The notes under the pieces: generated by a model | What the model was told of the DNA's origin: nothing | Databases searched by the model: none | Seen by the model: the letters and a program-made list of their open reading frames with translations, nothing else | Origin: Granulicella pectinivorans | GTDB taxonomy: Bacteria > Acidobacteriota > Terriglobia > Terriglobales > Acidobacteriaceae | Direction: 5' to 3' | NCBI RefSeq assembly: GCF_900114625.1 | Contig: NZ_FOZL01000001.1 | Span: 682,001-746,000, forward strand | Length of the DNA stretch: 64,000 nt | Program-made: the position numbers and the translations under genes | Part shown: positions 58,250 through 64,000 of the stretch, piece after piece | Position numbering within the stretch: the stretch's first letter is position 1 | Layout of the letters: each line of letters begins with the position of its first letter

Positions 58250-59152
58250 TTACCAGATGGACTCATCTTCGGAGCGGCGTTTGACCGGTGCGGCGGGCAC
58301 CGAGGCGGGCGTCGGTTTGCTCTCCCGCAGACGATGCTCCTGCTTCATCGTCGTCGGCAAAGCCACTTCCTGACCCACCGGAATATCCTTCAACGTGTAG
58401 GTCTGCCCAATCACCGGAGCCAGCGGAGCGGTGGCCTTTACGCGTGGCGCGGGGGGCGCGGCGCTGGCCGTAAACTGCTCCCACGTCTCCGTATTGCGCA
58501 GCGCTCGCGCCTGCTTGTAGGACGAGGGAACACCCGAAGCGGCCACCATGAAATTGACCACCTGCCTTTGCCCGCAGCGCAGACAGCGCACCGAGTAACG
58601 CATGGTCAGAATCTGCATGACATCCTGCAGACGGAACCGCGACCGGCGAAACGCCTGCGCCGGACAATACTGACACCGAATATCCAGCGCATCCCGCAAC
58701 AGCGCGTGTGGAATCGCATCGCGGTTATCTGCGTGCTGCGCTCTCACCCCGGACTCAGTCAGGGCTACAGGCCGCACAGTCCGTGAATCCCGTACGGGCT
58801 GCACGGGTGGAATTGGCTGAGCGACAGGCGGGGCCGGAACGATCGGTTGCGCCGGCTGCGGCAACCGCACCTCATGCGTCGGCCCATTGCGGTTTCCCGC
58901 CGGCAAGGCCGACTTTGCCGTTTTCAAACTGATCGTCTGCAACTGCCCGCACTTCAGACACCGCGCTGGCCGACGCAGACGCAACAGCGTCAGCAAGTCC
59001 CCTGTATGCAGGCGCGAGCGCTTGAATTGGCGGCTGGCGCAAAACCGGCACGTATCCCCCGATGAGCTCTCAGGCTGCGCGGTTTCGGGAACTACCGTGT
59101 TTTCAAGCGTCTGCTGCGAATCCGGCATGGCGGTCGAGCCCTGGGTTGGCAT
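58250..59152 (-). CDS. twin zinc-ribbon-like protein of unknown function
   Basis: 300 residues. Two similar modules occur: CRFCASRQFKRSRLH ... RCLKCGQLQ (about 35-75) and CQYCPAQAFRRSRFR ... RCLRCGQRQ (about 158-195). Each has CxxC-x(~27)-CxxC spacing, the pattern of a zinc ribbon, with a conserved RSR segment between. A proline-rich linker joins them and a basic tail follows. I do not recognise a named family; binding to nucleic acid or a membrane-proximal adaptor role are both possible. It follows a MerR gene by 15 bases on the same strand and is probably co-transcribed with it. A second start eight codons downstream is possible. Confidence 0.78.
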   Translation of the reverse strand: MPTQGSTAMPDSQQTLENTVVPETAQPESSSGDTCRFCASRQFKRSRLHTGDLLTLLRLRRPARCLKCGQLQTISLKTAKSALPAGNRNGPTHEVRLPQPAQPIVPAPPVAQPIPPVQPVRDSRTVRPVALTESGVRAQHADNRDAIPHALLRDALDIRCQYCPAQAFRRSRFRLQDVMQILTMRYSVRCLRCGQRQVVNFMVAASGVPSSYKQARALRNTETWEQFTASAAPPAPRVKATAPLAPVIGQTYTLKDIPVGQEVALPTTMKQEHRLRESKPTPASVPAAPVKRRSEDESIW

Positions 59153-59167
59153 GGTGTATCTGCAATT

Positions 59168-59749
59168 CTAGCTGTCCCGAGACGTATCCAGAAGATCCAA
59201 TTCAGGATAAAGATCGAACAGCCCCAGAGTTGGTGCAAGCGGGACAGACGGAGTGACCGGAGCGATCGAGAGCGTACGCACCCGCGGAGCGCGAATCGTC
59301 TGCACAGGGGCGGGTGCCACCGCCGCAACCGGCCGGGACAAGAGCGCATGCAGCTCTTCCAGCTCTTTGCGCAGCTTCTCCATCCGCTTCGTGTCTCTTG
59401 CAGGAACAGAAACTCCACCCGGAGCTGACTCGATTGCCAGGGCAAGTTGCGGCGCCGCAGAGCCTCCCCGTGGCTCGACCTTCAACAACTGCCTCGCCCC
59501 GGGAATGGTGTAGCCCTCTTCGTACAGCAGCTTCTTGATCTTCAGTGCCATCTCGACATCGCGACGGCGATAGAGTCTCTGCCCCGTACCGCCCTTGTTG
59601 GGCTTCAGTTGCGGAAACTCACTCTCCCAGAAACGCAGCACGTAGGCCGGAACCTCGCACAGCTTCGCGACGTCCCCGATACGGAAATACAGCTTGTCCG
59701 GAATCTCGGAGCCTTGCGTCGCCTGACGGATTGGCTGTTTTTGCCCCAT
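59168..59749 (-). CDS. MerR-family transcriptional regulator
   Basis: 193 residues. The MerR winged helix is at about 18-85: KLYFRIGDVAKLCEVPAYVL, RFWESEFPQLKPNKGGTGQR, LYRRRDVEMALKIKKLLYEE, GYTIPGARQLL. The FWE/FPQLKP form is common in MerR proteins linked to cell-cycle or phage genes rather than metal resistance, and no metal-binding Cys cluster follows. A short helical stretch (RMEKLRKELEELHALLSR) may dimerise. Likely co-regulated with the twin zinc-ribbon gene downstream. Confidence 0.9.
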   Translation of the reverse strand: MGQKQPIRQATQGSEIPDKLYFRIGDVAKLCEVPAYVLRFWESEFPQLKPNKGGTGQRLYRRRDVEMALKIKKLLYEEGYTIPGARQLLKVEPRGGSAAPQLALAIESAPGGVSVPARDTKRMEKLRKELEELHALLSRPVAAVAPAPVQTIRAPRVRTLSIAPVTPSVPLAPTLGLFDLYPELDLLDTSRDS

Positions 59750-59899
59750 AGTCTGGAACCGCGGAGAAGGAATCGTCCGGCGGAATGTGCCCTAAGTATA
59801 GGGCAACCATGGCTGTTATTCGCGCATTTATTCCCCGACTGACCCAAGCCGGATACCCGCACCGCTGCACCCTGCATCGAATCCAGCAGGAGAAACACC

Positions 59900-60091
59900 A
59901 TGCCCCAGAGCCCTCACGACCGTGTCGCCGAACTTCACAATCTTGCCTCGCACGCCCATGCCGCCGCAGCTACGGCTCACGGCAAGGGGGACCACCTGAC
60001 CGCCCATGAGCTCACCCAGCAGGCCCACGAGCACTCCCTGAATGCTCACCGCCACAGCGAAGAACTCAGCAAAGCAAAACCAAGGGACTAA
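59900..60091 (+). CDS. small His/Ala-rich protein
   Basis: 63 residues, about 16% His (MPQSPHDRVAELHNLASHAH, then GDHLTAHELTQQAHEHSLNA and HRHSEEL), helical and amphipathic. AGGAG lies seven bases before the ATG and a strong terminator follows, so it is a real gene. Similar short His-rich proteins occur widely in proteobacteria and Acidobacteriota without known function; metal buffering or stress response can only be guessed. Confidence 0.75.
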   Translation: MPQSPHDRVAELHNLASHAHAAAATAHGKGDHLTAHELTQQAHEHSLNAHRHSEELSKAKPRD

Positions 60092-60116
60092 CGAAGTCGC
60101 GTTCTGCGCAAAAGGA

Positions 60117-60143
60117 CGGCCCCCGAGGATTCGGGGGCCGTTT
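60117..60143. terminator. bidirectional intrinsic terminator
   Basis: CGGCCCCCGA pairs with TCGGGGGCCG around GGAT, followed by TTTTC on the plus strand; leftward it is followed by CCTTTTGC. It serves the small His-rich gene and the convergent FecR/DUF6600 gene. Confidence 0.88.
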
Positions 60144-62312
60144 TCACTTGGGCTCTTCGTGATGTTCAACCGGTCTTGGCGGAGGCTGCTGCCGCTGCGG
60201 GCCGGGCTGTCTCTGCGGTTGCGGAGCCGCCGCCTGCGGAGGCCGAACCTGCGGCTGTGGAGCAGCCGGGGCGGGTTGCGGCCTCACCTGCTGTTGCGCC
60301 GGAGCGGGCGTGGGCACAGGCGTCACCGGCCTCTGAGGCTGCTCCTGACGGCGGTCCTGCTGCGGCCTCTGGTCCTGCGTGGGCCGCTGCGGCTGCTGCG
60401 TGGGCGCGGCAGGAGTTCCAGGACGGATCATGCCCGGATCAGCCTGCCTCATGTTCCGTCCGCCGCCCACGGGTGCGTTGAGGTCCTGTCCATCCTGCGT
60501 CCGGCCTGGCTGCTGCTGGGGCGTCGGCCGCTGCACCGGGTTCGGAGGCAGATCCGGATTGCTGTTCCCCGGGTTCTGCGGCCTCATCCCGCCTGGAATT
60601 CTCGCCGGTGTAGGCGTCTGCAACACGCCGCCCGGAACCGGAGGCTGAGACTGACCGACGGGGCGTCCCTGCGCCGGCTGCGGCCGACTGGGCTGTTGCG
60701 TCTGACTGGGCTGCTGCGTCTGACTGGGCTGCTGCGGGGTCTGGACTGGCTGCTGCCCAAACCGCTGTCCACCCTGACCCTGAAACCGCCCCGGCCCCTG
60801 ACTGGAGCCCTGCCCCTGGAAGCGTCCCTGGAAGTGCGGTCTGGCCTGCTGCTGCGGCACGGCTCTGGCAGGAGCAAGACCCTGCGCCGGCTGCGGCCTG
60901 CCTCCCATCTCCGGAGGACGCGTCATTACCTGGGCCTGCTGTATCTGCCGCGGATCCACGCGCAACTGCACGCTGCGCACCTGGCGGCCCTGCACAAACG
61001 CCTGCTGCGGCACCGCCACCATGCCCCGGTCGCGATTCACATACACATTGGTCGTGTTGTTCCCATAAACATTGGTCGTCCTGTTCACGTACACGTTTCG
61101 CACCTCAACCGTGTTGCGGTTGTAGATATTCGAGACATTGACCCGGTTCACATACCCCGGGCTGGCTCTGTACCAGGGCACAAACGGCTCGCGGGGTCCC
61201 AGCGGGAACCATGCGGCAACCCCTCCGCCGCCGCCCACCCGTACCGAGAGCGAGAACCCGCCGCCGCCCACAAACGCAACCAGTGCCGGCGAGTAGATCG
61301 GTCTTACGACCGGCGGTCCGGGGACCCAACCCCAACGACCGCCAAACTGAGCCCACCTCCCATAGTGGAACGGCGCGAAGCCCCAGGGTTCCGCCTCGAC
61401 CCAGGTGTATCCCCACGGAGCGATGTAAGCCCAATGCCCATTGTGGTACGGCGACCAACCCGCATCGATCGCCCGCGGGTACCAGACCTGCCCGTAGTCG
61501 GGCGAAGGCGCCCAGTCCCCATAGGTCTGCAGATCGTCGTACCCGACCATGCCCGGATTCACATACTGATCGCGAATCTCAGCCGCGGCCGCCGCTCTCT
61601 GCTCATCCCTCTGCTGGTCGAACTGGTCGAGGGTATCCATCGGCAGCATCTGCACGAACTGCGCCTGTGCCTGTCCGTCCTGACCGGTGCTGTCGATCCG
61701 CAGTACCTGCCCGGACTCCACGACCGTATTCACGCCGTTCGAAACGGCCTGGACCCGGCCTGCATTCACCGTGACGATCGTGGTGTCCGGCCTCTGCCCA
61801 AATCCGGGATAGCTGCTGACGCGCACGTCGCCGGCCTGCAGCACGGTAAACGCCCCATTGGACGTATCGATCTCAAGCGACCCGGGCTGGCCGATCGAGT
61901 AACTCCGCACCCGCATGCTGCCCTGCGCCAGCCCCAACTGCACATAGTCCTGCGAAAAGCTCTGGAGCGTCACATCCGTAAGGCCGCCAAGCCTCAGCGC
62001 CAGGTTGTCGCTTTCCAGCTCTCCCATACCGTTCTGCCCGGTGTAGAAGCGATCTCCTACGCTCAATGTGTAGTTGATCTCCGCCGCCGCAAACGCTGCG
62101 TCCCCGTTCGGTGAGGCCGGTTGCAGCGACACGTCCCCCTGGAGGAACGAAACACGCGCGATGCGGTCGGGTGGATCTTGCGCCTGTCCCTGCTGCTGGT
62201 CTTGCGGCATCGGCTGCTGATCCTGCGCCCGTGCTACCGCCGTCGTTCCACCCATCAAAACCACCGCGACCAGCGCAAACCGATGCAAAGCAAACCCTCT
62301 AAGAACGTTCAT
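60144..62312 (-). CDS. exported FecR-domain/DUF6600 protein with Pro/Gln-rich tail
   Basis: 722 residues. ATG at 62312 has GGAGG five bases upstream and begins MNVLRGFALHRFALVAVVLM, a signal peptide ending ARAQ. A FecR-type beta domain (about 50-215: RIARVSFLQGDVSLQPASPN, GDRFYTGQNGMGELESDNLA) is followed by the DUF6600 block (DLQTYGDWAPSPDYGQVWYP, HWAYIAPWGYTWVEAEPWGF). From about residue 440 the sequence is low-complexity Pro/Gln/Arg. Domain functions are unknown; the protein is likely periplasmic or surface-exposed. It is divergent from a lipoprotein gene. Confidence 0.88.
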   Translation of the reverse strand: MNVLRGFALHRFALVAVVLMGGTTAVARAQDQQPMPQDQQQGQAQDPPDRIARVSFLQGDVSLQPASPNGDAAFAAAEINYTLSVGDRFYTGQNGMGELESDNLALRLGGLTDVTLQSFSQDYVQLGLAQGSMRVRSYSIGQPGSLEIDTSNGAFTVLQAGDVRVSSYPGFGQRPDTTIVTVNAGRVQAVSNGVNTVVESGQVLRIDSTGQDGQAQAQFVQMLPMDTLDQFDQQRDEQRAAAAAEIRDQYVNPGMVGYDDLQTYGDWAPSPDYGQVWYPRAIDAGWSPYHNGHWAYIAPWGYTWVEAEPWGFAPFHYGRWAQFGGRWGWVPGPPVVRPIYSPALVAFVGGGGFSLSVRVGGGGGVAAWFPLGPREPFVPWYRASPGYVNRVNVSNIYNRNTVEVRNVYVNRTTNVYGNNTTNVYVNRDRGMVAVPQQAFVQGRQVRSVQLRVDPRQIQQAQVMTRPPEMGGRPQPAQGLAPARAVPQQQARPHFQGRFQGQGSSQGPGRFQGQGGQRFGQQPVQTPQQPSQTQQPSQTQQPSRPQPAQGRPVGQSQPPVPGGVLQTPTPARIPGGMRPQNPGNSNPDLPPNPVQRPTPQQQPGRTQDGQDLNAPVGGGRNMRQADPGMIRPGTPAAPTQQPQRPTQDQRPQQDRRQEQPQRPVTPVPTPAPAQQQVRPQPAPAAPQPQVRPPQAAAPQPQRQPGPQRQQPPPRPVEHHEEPK

Positions 62313-62562
62313 TCCTGCCTCCGACACAAAACCCCGCGTCTTTCCCTAATAACCCTAATCGCTCCGGTTCGGCATCGCACGCCTGTATTTTGTTGCCGTT
62401 GCCTTCGCTTATCCGTCTTTCCTCTCTTTGATTCGGTTCTCCGTGGCTTCCGTTCGGACACACTGAACTTTTTCTCCGGCCGGGCGTATCTTTGGTTGCA
62501 GAAAGCCCTTCGTGTGCGAAACTTTAGACCGCCCAAGCGCTTTTCTCGAGGAGTTTCGTCCG

Positions 62563-63183
62563 ATGAACCAGCACCGCGCCCTCACCGCCCTTGCCGCCCT
62601 CACGCTCCTCGCCGCTATCGGCTGCCGTGTCGAAACCAACAAACACGGCGACAACGAAGACGTGAAGATGGCCACCCCCTTCGGGAACATGCAGGTCAAG
62701 ACCGACGACAAGGTCGTCGCCGCCGGCGTCGGCCTGCCGCTCTATCCTGGCGCGGTTCCTATCAAGAAAGACGAGAACGGCAAGGGCGACGGCGCGGCGG
62801 ATGTCAACATGAGCTTCGGCTCCTTTCAGATGCGCATCAAGGCGCTCAGCTTTCACTCCAACGACTCCCCGGAGAAGATTCTCGCTTTTTACCGGCCCGC
62901 CCTCGCCAAGTATGGCGACGTCATCCAGTGCGACAACGACCGTCCCGTGGGCACTCCCACGAAGACCTCCCAGGGCCTGACCTGCGACAACAAGAAGTCG
63001 AACCACATCACCATCACCGACGATAACTCCGGAAAACATGAGTTGAAGGCAGGCTCCGAGCAGCACCAGCACATCGTCGCCGTCGACAAGGATGGCGACG
63101 GCACCAAACTCGGCCTCGTCGCGCTCGACCTTCCCGGCCACATCTCCTTCGGGGATGACAACAAGGACGACGACAAGCAGTAA
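62563..63183 (+). CDS. lipoprotein of unknown function
   Basis: 206 residues. Signal with lipobox LLAAIGC (Cys about 21). Mature part contains LPLYPGAVPIKKDENGKGDG, MRIKALSFHSNDSPEKILAF and RPALAKYGDVIQC, a pattern seen in acidobacterial lipoproteins where a short-spaced residue pair probably forms a disulfide. The acidic tail (GDDNKDDDKQ) is encoded partly by a 17-bp segment also present in the intergenic repeat region at 36576. ATG 62563 is chosen over 62512 because GAGGAG lies nine bases upstream and the signal peptide then starts correctly. Confidence 0.8.
   Translation: MNQHRALTALAALTLLAAIGCRVETNKHGDNEDVKMATPFGNMQVKTDDKVVAAGVGLPLYPGAVPIKKDENGKGDGAADVNMSFGSFQMRIKALSFHSNDSPEKILAFYRPALAKYGDVIQCDNDRPVGTPTKTSQGLTCDNKKSNHITITDDNSGKHELKAGSEQHQHIVAVDKDGDGTKLGLVALDLPGHISFGDDNKDDDKQ
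63146..63162. repeat. 17-bp segment shared with intergenic repeat at 36576
   Basis: CCTTCGGGGATGACAAC lies within the last codons of the lipoprotein gene and matches 36576-36592 exactly. Confidence 0.6.
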
Positions 63184-63188
63184 AGCGC

Positions 63189-63224
63189 ACCCTGCGCGGG
63201 CATCGGTCACCCGTTTGCGCAGGG
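63189..63224 (+). terminator. weak hairpin after lipoprotein gene
   Basis: CCCTGCGC and GCGCAGGG (8 bp) enclose a long loop soon after the stop codon. No T-tract; a possible rho-dependent or processing site rather than a clear terminator. Confidence 0.3.
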
Positions 63225-63258
63225 CACCCTTCGGGGAGGAGTGGTAGCCTCAAGACGT

Positions 63259-63972
63259 ATGCCTAGCTTCTGCCACCGCTGTCACGGAGAGCTTCCACCC
63301 GTCACCTCCGATGCCACGTTCTGCCCCCACTGCGGCGCTCCACAGCTACGCGTCATCGAAGAAAACGTCGTTGCCCTGCCGGCAACCCCCATCCCATCGA
63401 CCACCGGAGCCGCTCCTCCGCCCTCCCCCGGCGGACTCCACTGGAACACCATCGTCGCGCTCGCCGCCATCGTGGCCGGTGTGGCGACCGTCATGATGGC
63501 CATCGTCTTCCTGCTCCCCGGCGCCTTTCCGATCGCCTGGCTCTGGACCGTCTCCGGAGCCGTCATCGTCCTCGGCCTCTACCAGCGGCGGCACCCCGAA
63601 ACCCCGCTCAACGCCGGTCTGGGAGCGCGTGTCGGCATCGTCTACGGCCTGCTTGCCATCTCGTCGCTGGCCATCCTCACTGCTGTCTCGGGCGTCGTCG
63701 CGCGCTATGGCCTGCACCACATGGGCCCTGTCGACACATGGCTTACCAGCACCATGCACCAGGCCATGGAACAGCAGCTCCAGCAGCTTCAATCCTCGGG
63801 TAAGGCCTCTGACCCGGCGCTCTCGCCGGACCAGATGCGCGCCTTCTTCTACTCGCCTGAGGTCCGCGCCGGCCTCTCCCTTGCCATGCTCTCGGTCTCC
63901 GCCCTCTTCCTCGTCGGCTTCTCGGCTCTTGGAGGAGCCATCGGCGGCATCCTCCGCACACGCCGCCGCTAA
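63259..63972 (+). CDS. zinc-ribbon membrane protein of unknown function
   Basis: About 237 residues. N-terminal zinc ribbon (CHRCHGELPPVTSDATFCPH, CGAPQ: CxxC-x(14)-CxxC), a Pro-rich linker, then four hydrophobic helices (VALAAIVAGVATVMMAIVFL, WLWTVSGAVIVLGLY, VGIVYGLLAISSLAILTAVS and a last one near LSVSALFLVGFSALGGAIGG). Zinc-ribbon plus multi-helix proteins are common in Acidobacteriota without known role. An earlier GTG at 63241 has GGAGG only one base away, so ATG 63259 is preferred, though its own ribosome site is weak. Confidence 0.75.
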   Translation: MPSFCHRCHGELPPVTSDATFCPHCGAPQLRVIEENVVALPATPIPSTTGAAPPPSPGGLHWNTIVALAAIVAGVATVMMAIVFLLPGAFPIAWLWTVSGAVIVLGLYQRRHPETPLNAGLGARVGIVYGLLAISSLAILTAVSGVVARYGLHHMGPVDTWLTSTMHQAMEQQLQQLQSSGKASDPALSPDQMRAFFYSPEVRAGLSLAMLSVSALFLVGFSALGGAIGGILRTRRR

Positions 63973-64000
63973 GCCCAAACTGATAGAATCCGAGTCGTCA

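Overview
The window looks like a chromosomal segment of a soil-type Acidobacteriota (Terriglobia, the Terriglobus/Granulicella/Edaphobacter neighbourhood). This is inferred from the GC-rich sequence, the many very large Oar-like TonB-dependent receptors (TBDRs) with an N-terminal carboxypeptidase-regulatory-like domain, a winged-helix/beta-propeller membrane regulator, the Tat-exported glycosidases and TIG-repeat lipoproteins. No phage, plasmid, IS element or CRISPR array was recognised. Most genes lie on the minus strand.

Layout. 1-1790: the N-terminal part of a TBDR that runs off the left edge. 2.0-7.4 kb: housekeeping and small exported proteins (threonine ammonia-lyase, a damaged DUF3455 gene, an MFS exporter, an Hsp15-like S4 protein, a GlcG/HbpS-like protein, an SPFH protein, an outer-membrane barrel). 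7.7-13.2 kb: an aromatic amino acid cluster transcribed leftward, trpB - TonB-C protein - unknown - trpA - aroQ - aroF - tyrA. It is preceded by what looks like a complete transcription attenuator: a 22-residue leader peptide rich in Phe, Tyr and Trp, a competing hairpin, an antiterminator pairing and a terminator. 13.3-18.9 kb: an SGNH esterase and a TBDR, divergent from a LacI regulator. 18.9-21.3 kb: a GMC dehydrogenase with its small subunit. 21.6-27.8 kb: a 1541-residue TIG/propeller lipoprotein and a GH30 glycosidase. 28.0-34.0 kb: a TBDR divergent from a winged-helix/propeller regulator. 34.0-37.3 kb: a glycogen-debranching-like glycosidase, then about 600 bp of hexanucleotide microsatellite interrupted by three copies of a 71-bp element. 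37.3-54.8 kb: three more TBDRs, two paralogous membrane regulators of an unnamed family, and an acyltransferase/alpha-N-acetylglucosaminidase pair resembling the lysosomal HGSNAT/NAGLU steps, plus a tRNA-Phe. 55.2-64.0 kb: a small unknown, an exported RidA plus Tat-exported flavin amine oxidase pair, a twin zinc-ribbon protein with a MerR regulator, a His-rich small protein, a FecR/DUF6600 protein, a lipoprotein and a zinc-ribbon membrane protein.

How the genes work together. The TBDRs, exported glycosidases (GH30, GH89, debranching-like) and SGNH esterase suggest scavenging of complex glycans. Each complete TBDR except that at 42-45 kb sits beside, or close to, its own regulator, and the regulators belong to several unrelated families (LacI; winged-helix plus propeller; the unnamed membrane family). 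The aromatic cluster combines the first shared step (DAHP synthase), the branch point (chorismate mutase), the Tyr branch (prephenate dehydrogenase) and the last Trp step (TrpAB), which fits a leader peptide carrying codons for all three aromatic amino acids.
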